64,000 nucleotides of DNA from an uncultured Armatimonadota bacterium (GCA_903910385.1 CAIVZM010000018.1:186001-250000), one strand, 5' to 3'. Counted from the stretch's first letter, positions 43,631 to 53,137 are shown. Made by a program: numbers and translations. Notes: generated by a model not told the origin, from the letters alone.

Positions 43631-44764
43631 ATGCAAATCACTGAAGTGGAAACGATCATCGTCCGATTGCCCCAGATAGAAGCGAAGTGTGATGGGACAC
43701 AGGACGCACTACTCGTTAAAATCCATACGGATAACGGTCTAACCGGCTTTGGGGAAGTGGATTCTTCGCCCGAAGTCGCCAAAGCGATCTTCGATGCGCC
43801 GTTTTCTCACACCATCGCGAGCGGACTGCGACAATTACTTTTAGGCGAAGACCCCCGCGATGTGGAGCGTCTGTGGGAAAAAATGTACCGGGGTACGATC
43901 TACTTCGGGCGGCGTGGTGCAGCGATCCATGCTCTGAGCGGCGCCGATATCGCGCTCTGGGATCTTCTGGGCAAGGCGACAGGACTTCCCTGCTATCAGA
44001 TGCTCGGGGGAGCGTACCAGACGCGACTGCGCGCCTATGCCAGTGACCTGATGCCTCCGACCCCGGACGCAGCGGAACGACGCGCCGCCCAGATGCGTGA
44101 TGCCGGTTTTACCGCGCTTAAATTTGGCTGGGGTCCGCTGGGTAAGGATGAAAAGACCGATATCGCCCTGGTTGCCGCCGCACGTCGCGGGTTCGGCGAT
44201 GAAAACGATTTTATGATCGATATCGGCCTTTGCTGGGATGCCGTAACCGCTATCGCCCGCTGTCGCCGTCTTGCCGAGTATAACCCCTACTGGGTGGAAG
44301 AGCCCCTGCCGCCGGATGATCTGGTCGGGTACGGACGACTCGCGGATGCTGGAACCGGCGTTCGGATTGCGGCGGGCGAGGAAGAATCCACCTGCTGGGG
44401 TTTTGCAGATTTGATCGAACGAGGCAAGATCGATGTCGTGCAGGCCGATATCAGCCGCGCAGGCGGATTGACCGAAAGCCGACGTATCGCTCAGATGGCG
44501 CATCAACGGAACCTTCTCTGCGTCCCCCATGCCTTCAGTACAGGCGTCCTTCTGGCGGCGAGCGCTCACTGGGCGGCGTCTATCCCCAATGGCGGACTGG
44601 TCGAGTACACGGTCGCGGAATCGCCGCTGGCGACGGGTCTGACAGGGACAGGACTGCTTCGCGAACCGCTTCGCGCCGTCGATGGCTATCTCTCCCTCAG
44701 TGATGCGCCCGGCCTCGGTATCGAACTGGACGAAGAGTTTATAGCCCGTTATCGAGTAGCCTGA
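43631..44764 (+). CDS. Mandelate racemase/muconate lactonizing enzyme family (enolase superfamily) protein
   Basis: Protein of 377 aa. The N-terminal capping domain (about 1-125) has LVKIHTDNGLTGFGEVDS. The barrel domain has the lysine pattern FTALKFGWGP (about 157-166), metal ligands in the IDIGLCWD, EEPLPPDD and AAGEEES segments, and VPHAFSTG with a late histidine (about 300). It is likely a dehydratase or epimerase of a sugar acid or related carboxylate. This fits the aldonate pathway at the other end of the window, but the substrate cannot be read from the sequence. The start ATG at 43631 has a TATAAT box 5 nt before it. Confidence 0.88.
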   Translation: MQITEVETIIVRLPQIEAKCDGTQDALLVKIHTDNGLTGFGEVDSSPEVAKAIFDAPFSHTIASGLRQLLLGEDPRDVERLWEKMYRGTIYFGRRGAAIHALSGADIALWDLLGKATGLPCYQMLGGAYQTRLRAYASDLMPPTPDAAERRAAQMRDAGFTALKFGWGPLGKDEKTDIALVAAARRGFGDENDFMIDIGLCWDAVTAIARCRRLAEYNPYWVEEPLPPDDLVGYGRLADAGTGVRIAAGEEESTCWGFADLIERGKIDVVQADISRAGGLTESRRIAQMAHQRNLLCVPHAFSTGVLLAASAHWAASIPNGGLVEYTVAESPLATGLTGTGLLREPLRAVDGYLSLSDAPGLGIELDEEFIARYRVA

Positions 44765-44809
44765 CAATGACGAAAGCCGGAAAAGGAAGAGGGAATCGGT
44801 AAGCCTCGC

Positions 44810-45997
44810 TTACTGGTAAACTCTTCCTTTCCATGCATGACCTTTGCCGGAAATTCCCAGATAGGCGGAACGAAGCGCGATGCCCGTGAAGACAAACCAT
44901 CCGAGTGGGTGGGTCAATGTCGCCCACAGAGCGTTCTGGAAGCGAACGGCAAGAGCGGCGCGGATTCCCAGAGCGACGAGACATTGCATCAATGGAAGCG
45001 CAAAACCCGCCAGCGAATGGTCGCCACGGATCAAAGCGACGGTAAGAAACGCAAAGGGCGCTACCTGCGTCGCCAGAGCGAAAACGCTCCACAGGAGAAC
45101 AATGGGAACGCTTTTCCCCATCGCCGAAAACAGGTTCTTGGAAAATCCCGCCCATATCTCCTGAAAACTCGCATACATTCGCACTTTATAGACCGCCGCG
45201 CCATCGCCGTAGAACAGACGATAGCCGCTGCGCTTGACATGGCGGGCAAAGAGCACATCTTCCGCCATTTCGTCGCGCACAGCGGAATGCCCACCCAGTG
45301 CGGCATAGGTCTTCGCAGAAATCAAAATAAACGCCCCATTGGAAGCCGCAAAGGCAGGATTGGCGGTCTCCGAAATCGCTCTTACCGGCAATGTAGCGAA
45401 AATCAGGAAGTATTGCAGGGGTATCAGGACATTTTCCCAGAAGGAATCACATTGCAAGAACGGAATCAGCGAAAGTGAGTCCGCCTTTGTCTCCTCTTTG
45501 AAGGCGACCGCCGCCGCAATCGCGCCGGGGAGGAAAACGCAATCGGCATCCGTCAAAAGCAATAATTCTCCGCTCGCCTCCGTCGCCATCTGCCGGAGCG
45601 CATTGGGCTTTCCCTTCCAGCCGGGAAGTATTTCGCCTCCCTGCATCAATTTCAGGGTCGGGCGTGATGCCTGCGCTTGCCGCTGACGTTTTTGCACTTC
45701 CGCCGACGTCCCATCTTCGGAACGGTCATCCAGAACAATGATTTCCAGAGGGCCCGGATAGTCCTGAGCCAGCAGAGAGTCGATACAGTCTCCGATATGC
45801 GCGTCCTCATTTCTTGCCGGAATCAATACCGATACGGAGGCGATATCCTTCGGCGCGGAAACGGAGCGGGGTCGCCGAAAGTAAAACCAGTCGAGCGCCG
45901 CATTGATCAACATGAATGCGGCGATGACTGTGACCGCAATCTGGTAGACTAACAGCGGCGCGGGAAAAAATCGCCAGAGGGCGTACAAATATTCCAT
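44810..45997 (-). CDS. GT2-family membrane glycosyltransferase (HpnB/CruC-like)
   Basis: Protein of 395 aa. One N-terminal membrane helix (about 14-36) is followed by a GT2 domain (about 53-280) with SVLIPARNED, IVLDDRSEDGT, LTDADCVF and an EDVLFARHVK acceptor-site motif, then three or four C-terminal helices. It resembles hopanoid-associated HpnB and carotenoid glycosyltransferases. Beside a CrtC-like hydratase it may glycosylate a carotenoid hydroxyl group; this is inference. It is divergently arranged with the hydratase, 35 bp apart, with overlapping -10 boxes at 46007-46014. Confidence 0.8.
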   Translation of the reverse strand: MEYLYALWRFFPAPLLVYQIAVTVIAAFMLINAALDWFYFRRPRSVSAPKDIASVSVLIPARNEDAHIGDCIDSLLAQDYPGPLEIIVLDDRSEDGTSAEVQKRQRQAQASRPTLKLMQGGEILPGWKGKPNALRQMATEASGELLLLTDADCVFLPGAIAAAVAFKEETKADSLSLIPFLQCDSFWENVLIPLQYFLIFATLPVRAISETANPAFAASNGAFILISAKTYAALGGHSAVRDEMAEDVLFARHVKRSGYRLFYGDGAAVYKVRMYASFQEIWAGFSKNLFSAMGKSVPIVLLWSVFALATQVAPFAFLTVALIRGDHSLAGFALPLMQCLVALGIRAALAVRFQNALWATLTHPLGWFVFTGIALRSAYLGISGKGHAWKGRVYQ

Positions 45998-46006
45998 GCC
46001 TTTTTT

Positions 46007-46014
46007 ACTATAAC
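46007..46014. promoter_or_regulatory. Overlapping divergent -10 boxes for glycosyltransferase and CrtC-like genes
   Basis: ACTATAAC holds TATAGT on the minus strand (46007-46012) and TATAAC on the plus strand (46009-46014). The two boxes overlap by 4 bp and would be mutually exclusive. The minus box ends 9 nt before the glycosyltransferase ATG. Confidence 0.5.
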
Positions 46015-46032
46015 AGAAAGCGTCGCGACGCG

Positions 46033-47061
46033 TTGCAGATTCTCTTCGGGCCTCAAAATATGAGGCGGCATATATCTCCCGATGACCCTGGTGGCTATGA
46101 ATGGCGGTATTTTGACAGCCTTTCGAAGGATGGGCGATTTGCTCTGGTAGTTATTTTTTTTCTGGGATCGCCCATGTCGACCTACTATGCACGGGTGGCG
46201 TCCGGGGAAAGAGTCTTACCGCGCGATTATCAGGGCGTCTCTTTTACTCTGCATGAAAATGTCGACGGACAATGGCGAGAGCGGGCGTATGCCTACAATC
46301 TGTACCGGGAGGGAGAATTCGCCAGCGACGGTTCGTGCATTCGCATCGGGAAATCCTCCCTGTCACAAACTTCCGACGGATGGCGATTGACGCTTTCGGA
46401 ACGTCGCCTCTGGCGCGGCGTCATCGACGCGGATATTACTTTTCGCCCTGTCGATTCGATGCCCGATCTCCCGCCGCACGGCGTCGATGATGGGCACACG
46501 TGGATCTGTATCGCGCCGCACTGTGACGTTTCCGCACGGGTGACGACGGCAGGCGGTCAGGAAATCGTCTTTCAGGGGACGGGTTACCACGATGGCAACT
46601 TCGGTTTGTTGCCGTGGGAAAGGAATATTCTCTGGTACTGGGGGCGCGTTTTACCGGCTGGCGAGGGTAAAGACGCTTTTATCTACTACCATTTTGAAAA
46701 TGAAGGGGGAGATTCGCAAAGTACCACCGTGATTACTCGGGACGCCTCCGGCATCTGGCAGGCGGAAGAAGCCGATTTCGTCGGTTCCCACCCTCTCATG
46801 ACCGACAGGACACCGGAGGAGAAGAGCGCCATTCTTATTTCCCCGCAATGGCGGCATCTATCCTTCCAAACGCTCACGACAAAACGTATGGTACAAGTCA
46901 GCGCTGATAAGGGATGGTTATTGGAAGGTCCTTTTTATAATCGCTGGTCGATTTCAAGCGATGCCCGATCCGGCATCGGGGAAGTTTTCCGACCACATTA
47001 TCTGACTCACCCGCTCTGGCGGATAATGATGAACACGCGTCTGCGGCGGAGATCCGCGTAA
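46033..47061 (+). CDS. Carotenoid 1,2-hydratase-like (CrtC family) protein
   Basis: Protein of 342 aa with CrtC-like features: GGYEWRYFDSLSKDG (about 21-35), then IVFQGTGYHDGNFG (about 175-188), which matches the GxGYHDxNWG block of hydroxyneurosporene synthases, and a two-domain lipocalin-like layout. CrtC adds water across the terminal double bond of acyclic carotenoids, giving a tertiary hydroxyl. The family is related to AttH-like proteins, so the assignment is probable rather than certain. The TTG start at 46033 is uncertain; an ATG at 46060 is possible. The deacetylase gene follows after 15 bp. Confidence 0.7.
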   Translation: MQILFGPQNMRRHISPDDPGGYEWRYFDSLSKDGRFALVVIFFLGSPMSTYYARVASGERVLPRDYQGVSFTLHENVDGQWRERAYAYNLYREGEFASDGSCIRIGKSSLSQTSDGWRLTLSERRLWRGVIDADITFRPVDSMPDLPPHGVDDGHTWICIAPHCDVSARVTTAGGQEIVFQGTGYHDGNFGLLPWERNILWYWGRVLPAGEGKDAFIYYHFENEGGDSQSTTVITRDASGIWQAEEADFVGSHPLMTDRTPEEKSAILISPQWRHLSFQTLTTKRMVQVSADKGWLLEGPFYNRWSISSDARSGIGEVFRPHYLTHPLWRIMMNTRLRRRSA

Positions 47062-47076
47062 GGCGGTTCAGTAGCG

Positions 47077-47898
47077 ATGCAACGGTCAACAATCGTCAAC
47101 GATGGATGGGACACCCGACCGAATCCAGTATTCCGCATTATTGCGGTGCGAACGGCGCAGGCAGCGCTCCCGATTCTGGCTGTCGTAACGGGAATCGCAT
47201 GGTTTGCTCCGGCTCTGGCAATCAACGCCGTGATCGGCGCGGGAATAGTCACTGCGGTCGGGTTATCTGTCTACTTCGGCGCCACCTTCTACGCCCGCTC
47301 CACCTTTGGCTTTCCACTTCTGATCCGTCTTCCTGAAGATGCTGGGGAAGCGGCGGCGCTCACCATCGACGATGGCCCACACCCGGAGACGACTCCCCTT
47401 CTTCTGGAAGTCCTGTCAGAGCATCAAGCAGTTGCGACCTTTTTTCTGGTTGCAGAGCGAGCAAAGGCTTACCCGGAACTGACGCGCAGAATCGTTCGCG
47501 AGGGACACGTCATAGGGGTCCATGGTCTACGCCACCGGGAAATGGTTCTTTTGTCTGCGGATGAGATTGCGCGAGAACTGGCGGAAGCGGAAGAAATCTT
47601 TGCGGAAATTCTCGGCGCTCCCTTACCATCCCATCTTCTACGCCCGCCGCATGGGTTTAAGACCCGGACGCTGTGTCGCACAGCGACACGGTTGGGATGG
47701 CAAATCGTGGCATGGTCACTCGATCCACGCGATTACGATGCGCCGGACGCCGCGACTTTGACGGCAAGATTGAAAGATGCGCAGGCAGGCGACATCATTC
47801 TGCTACATGAACGACCGGGTCATTCGGAAACTGCGGTCGTAGCCCTGCGAAACGCCTTACCCTCTGTCATGGCTTCGCTATCGTTGCAATCGCTTTAA
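47077..47898 (+). CDS. Membrane-anchored polysaccharide deacetylase (NodB)
   Basis: Protein of 273 aa with two N-terminal membrane helices (about 18-75) and a NodB domain (about 90-265). The motif 1 variant reads LTIDDGPHPE, motif 2 is GVHGLRHRE (H-x3-H), and RPPHGFKT and DIILLHERPG follow. Placed directly after the CrtC-like gene, with a glycosyltransferase divergently transcribed, it may deacetylate a sugar attached to a carotenoid or another lipid. The membrane anchor fits a lipid substrate. The gene ends at a hairpin shared with the convergent ATPase gene. Confidence 0.87.
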   Translation: MQRSTIVNDGWDTRPNPVFRIIAVRTAQAALPILAVVTGIAWFAPALAINAVIGAGIVTAVGLSVYFGATFYARSTFGFPLLIRLPEDAGEAAALTIDDGPHPETTPLLLEVLSEHQAVATFFLVAERAKAYPELTRRIVREGHVIGVHGLRHREMVLLSADEIARELAEAEEIFAEILGAPLPSHLLRPPHGFKTRTLCRTATRLGWQIVAWSLDPRDYDAPDAATLTARLKDAQAGDIILLHERPGHSETAVVALRNALPSVMASLSLQSL

Positions 47899-47921
47899 GC
47901 GGTAAATACGAAGGTTTACTT

Positions 47922-47955
47922 TCTCGGTCCGGATTTTATAGAATCCGAACCGAGA
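47922..47955. terminator. Hairpin between convergent deacetylase and ABC ATPase genes
   Basis: A 14-bp inverted repeat (47922-47935 with 47942-47955, one mismatch) with a 6-nt loop lies between two convergent genes. It is probably a bidirectional terminator. Confidence 0.6.
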
Positions 47956-47980
47956 CGATCATCATAGAAATAATAGTTGA

Positions 47981-48748
47981 TTAGACGGATGCCAACTTTG
48001 CCGCTTTTTCCTTATCCTTAGCGATCTGCATCCGGTTTAGCTCCTCAAGTTCTTCTCTGGCATCCCGGCGATTGATGACCGGTCCGTCCTCTACGACATC
48101 GCCGTCACGGAAGCGAATGATACGGGTGGCATGATCGGCGACATCCTGTTCGTGCGTCACCATGATGACTGTACGACCTTCACGATTCAGTTCCTGAAAA
48201 AGCCCCATGACTTCGATAGAGGTGCGGCTATCCAACGCCCCGGTCGGTTCGTCCGCCATGACAACAACCGGGTCATTGACCAGCGCTCGGGCAATAGCGA
48301 CGCGTTGCTGTTGACCGCCGGAGAGTTCATTCGGCTTATGGTGCGTTCGATCACCAAGCCCTACCCGTTCCAGCGCCCAACGCGCACGCGCCTCACGGTT
48401 GCTTTTACCGGCGTACAACATGGGAAGTTGAACATTCTGCAAAGCGGTCGTACGCGCCAGCAGGTTGAACGACTGAAAAACAAATCCGAATTTTTGATTA
48501 CGGATTTCCGCAAGCCGGTTATCGTTGAGCTGGGCGACGTTCTCGCCCTCCAGAAGATACTCGCCATGAGACGGACGGTCAAGACATCCCAGAATATTCA
48601 TGAAGGTGGATTTGCCCGAACCGGATGGACCCATAATAGCGACGAATTCACCGTGCTGGATATCGAGGGTCGCGCCTTTGAGCGCAGGGACCTCCAGCGA
48701 TCCATTGCGATAAATCTTTCCCACATTCCGCACTTCGACTAAAGCCAT
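47981..48748 (-). CDS. ABC transporter ATP-binding protein, MacB/LolD type, without permease
   Basis: ATPase of 255 aa. Walker A is GPSGSGKST, the signature LSGGQQQRV and Walker B VVMADEPTGALDS, with an MVTHEQD H-loop. The FMNILGCLDRPS segment is typical of MacB/LolD ATPases. The C-terminal tail (about 225-255) is charged and helical. No MacB-type permease or MacA adaptor lies nearby; the TolC gene is two genes away on the same strand, with the HTTM gene between them. AAGGGAAG precedes the ATG. Confidence 0.92.
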   Translation of the reverse strand: MALVEVRNVGKIYRNGSLEVPALKGATLDIQHGEFVAIMGPSGSGKSTFMNILGCLDRPSHGEYLLEGENVAQLNDNRLAEIRNQKFGFVFQSFNLLARTTALQNVQLPMLYAGKSNREARARWALERVGLGDRTHHKPNELSGGQQQRVAIARALVNDPVVVMADEPTGALDSRTSIEVMGLFQELNREGRTVIMVTHEQDVADHATRIIRFRDGDVVEDGPVINRRDAREELEELNRMQIAKDKEKAAKLASV

Positions 48749-48839
48749 AACGCTTCCCTTACTTTCGTTTTCATTGTTGATGCATCAGAACCAGTACGCT
48801 TGCACAGTTCCCATCGCTACGGTTTCCTTGCCGCCCGCA

Positions 48840-50540
48840 TTACCGGTTCGCTTTCGCTTCCACCGTCATCGTCTTGGTGAGAATTTTCTCGACCGGCATC
48901 GTGCCATCGAACTCACACAGCAGGCGAGGAACGCTGTCCTGAGGTGCGTAGTCCGGCAGAATATCCTTTTCCATAAAATACATACGGACGGAATCCACAC
49001 CATCCCGACTATTCTCGTTCCATTGCCATGTCAGATACCGACAGAGATAGATACGATACGGTTGGTTGTTCGATGACCACAGATTCATCATGTACTTACA
49101 CCATCGCGAATTAGTATAAGTATCGGCAAGGTTCGGCGGCTTGCGCCAATCGAGTTTCGTCGCCTGAATCAAGGAGTTGTCGGCAGGAGCGTTCCACCGA
49201 AGCCGTACCGCACGAAATAAATCGATATCCTGACCGCTGGTCGTTCGCGCCGGGATAATCCACCAGCCATCTTGCTTAAGCGGAGCTGGGGAGAACATTG
49301 CCCATGACTGGTCGATTCGCGTGAGCCACTGCACCGAGGACGGTATATACGGCGCCCATTGCGGTACATAAGATCGCAAATCGGTGGTACGGACATTCCA
49401 GAGAAAAACGATTGCGAGAAAAACTCCCGCAACCGCCTGCCCGATCATCGTGGGGCGTAGCGAAGGGGTTTTCCTGCCTTGCTGTAAATCCGTCGCGATC
49501 CGTCGACTGCGCCAGGAAATCAGACTCTCCCGCAACGCTTCCATATCTTTCTTTACGGCGAGGTCTGACAAGCTTCGCCACCAGGTCGCTAATTTATCCC
49601 AGAAGAGACCCGGTAAAAAGACGGACCATGCGACAGCGCAAACCCAGGGAAATGAGCCGATATCCATCAGTAGATTGATGCCCAGCAGATGGAAAATCCA
49701 GAACCCAGCAACCACAAACAGTCGCAATTTATCGCTGGCGAAGGGCAAAAACGCCAGAATCGGTCCGATGAGTTCCCAGACAACAGTCCCCACGGTCAAA
49801 GGACGCAGGGGCCATTTCAGAGCAAGGATCCAACCGCCCAGCGCTGTTCGGTACTGCTCCAAACTCAACGCGTAGTAGAGGGCGGTAAAATCGGAGCGCC
49901 ATTCCGGACCCGTTTTCAGCAGGATCGTAAACCAGTAGACGAACGCTATCTGTAACAATAGCGCCGCAGAAGCGATAGAGAGAATCCGCGTCGGGAAAGG
50001 ATTACCGGCGGCTACCTGTCGCGCCGCCAGACCATCCACCGACCATCGTGCGCCCAGAGGCAGGAAAAGCGCCCAGAAGAACATGAGGCGTGTCAGCGTA
50101 TCGCCGCTATGCAGGATCAACGGGTTCCGCATGTGCAATCCGCAGAGCAGAAACCACACAATGAAGGTCATCAGACGCGTTCGCCAACCCACCAGCATGG
50201 CGATGGACGCCAGAGCGGTAATAGTGAACAGGACGCTCACCCCGAACGAGGTCTCGACCCACATATAAGGTGAGATGAAAACCCAATCCGTGCGGTCATT
50301 CAATCGCCGCGCCACTTCCAGCGGCATAGTTCCCCGCTCGGTATAAAACGCAGTAATATCCGCCGAACGGACGATCAAATCAGCAAGCATCAGTAACGCC
50401 AACGCGATACGGAAGAACGCCAGCGTTCGCAAATCGATCCCGAATATGCTACTGAGAATAGCCCGTGAGGCGGAGGATTCGGTCTCAGCAACGCCTTGCG
50501 CTACCGATTCCGAATTCTCCGCCAATATCGCCTTTGCCAT
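48840..50540 (-). CDS. HTTM-domain membrane protein (gamma-carboxylase-like)
   Basis: Protein of 566 aa with the HTTM region (about 38-330): DLRTLAFFRIALALLMLADL, here seen as its RTLAFFRI core, then AFYTERGTMP, HMRNPLILHSGD and LMFFWALFLPLGARWSVD. Several more transmembrane segments follow, then a soluble C-terminal part (about 410-566) with SPAPLKQDGWW. Related proteins include vitamin K-dependent gamma-carboxylase and its bacterial relatives; substrates are unknown. It lies between the TolC gene (upstream on this strand) and the ABC ATPase (downstream). Confidence 0.85.
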   Translation of the reverse strand: MAKAILAENSESVAQGVAETESSASRAILSSIFGIDLRTLAFFRIALALLMLADLIVRSADITAFYTERGTMPLEVARRLNDRTDWVFISPYMWVETSFGVSVLFTITALASIAMLVGWRTRLMTFIVWFLLCGLHMRNPLILHSGDTLTRLMFFWALFLPLGARWSVDGLAARQVAAGNPFPTRILSIASAALLLQIAFVYWFTILLKTGPEWRSDFTALYYALSLEQYRTALGGWILALKWPLRPLTVGTVVWELIGPILAFLPFASDKLRLFVVAGFWIFHLLGINLLMDIGSFPWVCAVAWSVFLPGLFWDKLATWWRSLSDLAVKKDMEALRESLISWRSRRIATDLQQGRKTPSLRPTMIGQAVAGVFLAIVFLWNVRTTDLRSYVPQWAPYIPSSVQWLTRIDQSWAMFSPAPLKQDGWWIIPARTTSGQDIDLFRAVRLRWNAPADNSLIQATKLDWRKPPNLADTYTNSRWCKYMMNLWSSNNQPYRIYLCRYLTWQWNENSRDGVDSVRMYFMEKDILPDYAPQDSVPRLLCEFDGTMPVEKILTKTMTVEAKANR

Positions 50541-50574
50541 GCATTTATCCTACCGCATTCCCATATCGACGTTT

Positions 50575-52269
50575 TCAGGGATTAGCGCGAGGCGGAGCCG
50601 CCGCTCCGCCACGAGGCGGAACGCCGGGGACTGCAGGCGCTCCGGGAGTGGCGCCTGGCGCGGTCGTTGGATCTGTTCCCGCGCCGGCGCCTCCCGCCAC
50701 CCGCTCCGCCTGACCGACAGCGCGAGCAAGTCGAGCATCTGCTGCGTAGAAGCTATAGATCGCGTTGAAATAGTTATTCTGCGCCTGAGTCAACGCTGTT
50801 TCCGCCGTAATGACATCAACGATGCTTCCGACACCTTCCCTCTGGGACTCCAAGGCCGCCTGATAGTTCTTTTCCGCCGCCGCAACCGCTGCCTGCGACG
50901 CCGGCAACGCCGCTCGGCTCTGCGCCAGAGTTCGATACGCCTGCTCGACCTCGACAGCGACCTGCTGTTTCAGACTTTCCAAATTGGCTTCACTGGCGCG
51001 GATCGCCGCCTGATTCTGCTTCACCTGAGCGCGTCCCAGACCGCCATCGAACAGAGGGTACGACAGAGTCAACTGAAATGCCCGGTCATTGGAGATGGAA
51101 CTGTTGAACCGATCCGGATTGAGCGAGTTATTGTAGGAAAGGTCGCCCGCCGCCTGCAGACCGGCATTCACCTTAGCCAGATTGAGATTGGTTCGCTGCT
51201 GGTCTATGCTCTGAAGCGATTGCGCCAGATCAGGACGGAGACGGAACGCCGCCGATGTATAGCGACCAATGACATCGGTCAGCGCCGCTTCATCGTTCGG
51301 GTCTACAGCAGTTACGGGCGCCGGCGCATTGCCATCCGGGCTTGCGGTAGTAGGAGTCGCTCCACTGGGGAGAACGACATCCGCCAGATTCACCGGCGCG
51401 ACGCTAACGACTCCAATAGCGTTTTTCAGGCTTGCAATGGAGTTCGCCGCATTATTACGAGATTGCAGAAGGTTGACCTGAGCATTCAGGTAATCCGCCT
51501 GCGCTTGAAAGATATCTTTGGGAGCCGCAGCGCCGACTTCCACCTGCGCCGTTACGACATCCAGCGTATTTTTCGAGCGGGCGACCTGCGCTTCCGATAC
51601 CCGAACCAGAGCCCGATCACGCAGAGCGGTAAAGTAGGAGTCCGCCACATTCGCGATGACGGTCTGGTACGTATTCTGCTCATTGTACTGAGAGCCTCGC
51701 AGAGATTGACGCGCCAATCGGTTTTGCAGCTCGCGCGAACCGCTGTCGAACAGGCGCACCCCGGCATTAATCTGCGCGCCTTTCACCGTTTGACTCGCCG
51801 CCTGATTGACTGTCACGGTGGAAACGCCGTCCGGACCGGATACCACCTGCGAACGCGGTCCATAGTTGTAAGAATCGTTGAGGCTATAGCGCGGGGTCAG
51901 CGTGGGATAGTAATTCGCACGCGTTTGATTGACCCTTTCCTCAGATATCTGGCGGTTTGCGACGGCATTGCTAATCTGCGGTTGTGAGCGTAATGCCAGA
52001 TCGATGGCGGCACGCAGGGTCAGCGGGGACGGAATATCCGTACTGGAAGCAGCGGCGCTGATCTGATTATCAGGTCGACCCGTTTCCAGCGGCTTTACCT
52101 CGCGCGGATTCAGCGGCGTTTGCGCCCACAATGGCGCAGCCCCTGCCAGCAGTACGGAGACCGCCAGCGACCGACACAGAAAAGAACGGTTTATAGTAAG
52201 CGCGTCAGTTTTCAGCGACTTTAATAACGGCGATTGACGAAACGATAACGAACAGGACTTCACGAGCAA
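50575..52269 (-). CDS. TolC-family outer-membrane efflux channel
   Basis: Protein of 564 aa. The signal peptide ends near AAPLWAQ (about 49). Two duplicated helical-hairpin/strand units follow (about 75-310 and 340-520): TRANYYPTLTPRYSL, EVGAAAPKDIFQAQ and VAVEVEQAYRTLAQSRAAL are typical. The C-terminal tail is Pro/Ala/Gly rich. It forms the outer-membrane exit duct for export of small molecules or proteins. TTG 52269 is chosen because GGAGG precedes it by about 5 nt; GTG at 52263 is an alternative. A stable hairpin covers the Shine-Dalgarno. Confidence 0.9.
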   Translation of the reverse strand: MLVKSCSLSFRQSPLLKSLKTDALTINRSFLCRSLAVSVLLAGAAPLWAQTPLNPREVKPLETGRPDNQISAAASSTDIPSPLTLRAAIDLALRSQPQISNAVANRQISEERVNQTRANYYPTLTPRYSLNDSYNYGPRSQVVSGPDGVSTVTVNQAASQTVKGAQINAGVRLFDSGSRELQNRLARQSLRGSQYNEQNTYQTVIANVADSYFTALRDRALVRVSEAQVARSKNTLDVVTAQVEVGAAAPKDIFQAQADYLNAQVNLLQSRNNAANSIASLKNAIGVVSVAPVNLADVVLPSGATPTTASPDGNAPAPVTAVDPNDEAALTDVIGRYTSAAFRLRPDLAQSLQSIDQQRTNLNLAKVNAGLQAAGDLSYNNSLNPDRFNSSISNDRAFQLTLSYPLFDGGLGRAQVKQNQAAIRASEANLESLKQQVAVEVEQAYRTLAQSRAALPASQAAVAAAEKNYQAALESQREGVGSIVDVITAETALTQAQNNYFNAIYSFYAADARLARAVGQAERVAGGAGAGTDPTTAPGATPGAPAVPGVPPRGGAAAPPRANP

Positions 52270-52311
52270 AAAGACCTCCCGACCGGGGACGCGCTTGTCG
52301 GTCCGGTCTTT
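52268..52311 (-). promoter_or_regulatory. Hairpin that sequesters the TolC Shine-Dalgarno and resembles a terminator
   Basis: In the minus-strand leader, AAAGACC (52305-52311) pairs with GGTCTTT (52270-52276) and CCGAC (52297-52301) with GTCGG (52279-52283). GGGAGG lies in the right arm and a T5 run follows at 52268-52272. The element could block ribosome binding or stop transcription until resolved. Confidence 0.55.
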
Positions 52312-52567
52312 CGGGTATTTGGGTAGGATTCACCTCTGGCATTAGCGGAGACACGTAGGCTAAGCTTATAGATGCAATTTTTTCAGAATAGTTCGTTTTT
52401 CCTGCCGGCTTAGTCTTTTTCTTGCGGAAATACTTGTTCCCGATGCGTCGGTACATCAGTAAACGCTTCAATATCTCCAATTAGCGAGCGGAGGGTTGAC
52501 CATACTCTAAGGACATTCCGGGGGACGTTAAGATATACTCTTGACGATAGAATGGAAATTTCCTGCG
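52270..52567. other. Divergent intergenic region between tolC and the adenosyltransferase gene
   Basis: About 300 bp carrying the TolC leader hairpin on the minus strand and the start region of the adenosyltransferase on the plus strand (TATACT near 52530; TAGAAT about 15 nt before the ATG). No B12 riboswitch consensus was found. Confidence 0.5.
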
Positions 52568-53137
52568 ATGCGAATATATACAAGAACCGGCGATGATGGA
52601 GAAACCGGTCTATACGGCGGGCGACGGGTCAACAAAGACGATATGCGGGTGGAAGCATACGGCGCGGTCGATGAAGCGAATGCCTCTCTGGGATTCGCCG
52701 CTTCCCTGCTGGAGAATGATCCTGAACTCCGCGATGTCCTCTTCCGATTACAGAGCGAGCTTTTCACGGTCGGGGCTGATCTTGCAACCCCGTTGGAACG
52801 CGAGGCGGTCGCCGGCAAAAGTATCGTCCCCCGTGTTCAGGGCCGGCATACCGCCGCTCTGGAAGAGCTGATTGATGCGTACGAAGTGGATCTTGCTCCT
52901 TTGCAAAACTTTATCCTTCCGGGCGGAACCGCCGCCGCCGCCGCGCTCCATCAGGGACGAACTATCGCCCGCCGTGCGGAACGCCGGGTCGTCACTTTGC
53001 TACGCGCCACCGCAGAGGACACGAATCCCGAGACCCTGCGCTACCTGAACCGCCTCGCTGATTTACTCTTTGTCCTCGCCCGCGCCGCCAATCACCGGGC
53101 GAATGTCAAAGACGTTCCTTGGTCACGCCCCGAGTAA
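52568..53137 (+). CDS. Cob(I)alamin adenosyltransferase (PduO type)
   Basis: Enzyme of 189 aa from ATG 52568, starting [18 protein letters not shown] as expected for the family. ATP-binding residues include the TRTGDDG loop and, near the C terminus, the [11 protein letters not shown] and [13 protein letters not shown] helices. It converts cob(I)alamin and ATP to adenosylcobalamin. An in-frame TTG at 52541 exists, but the family start motif fixes the ATG. It implies B12-dependent enzymes elsewhere in the genome. Confidence 0.95.
   Translation: MRIYTRTGDDGETGLYGGRRVNKDDMRVEAYGAVDEANASLGFAASLLENDPELRDVLFRLQSELFTVGADLATPLEREAVAGKSIVPRVQGRHTAALEELIDAYEVDLAPLQNFILPGGTAAAAALHQGRTIARRAERRVVTLLRATAEDTNPETLRYLNRLADLLFVLARAANHRANVKDVPWSRPE

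Noticed and set aside
52270-52567. Possible cobalamin riboswitch before the adenosyltransferase gene
   Set aside because: I found no B12-box-like conserved core on the plus strand.
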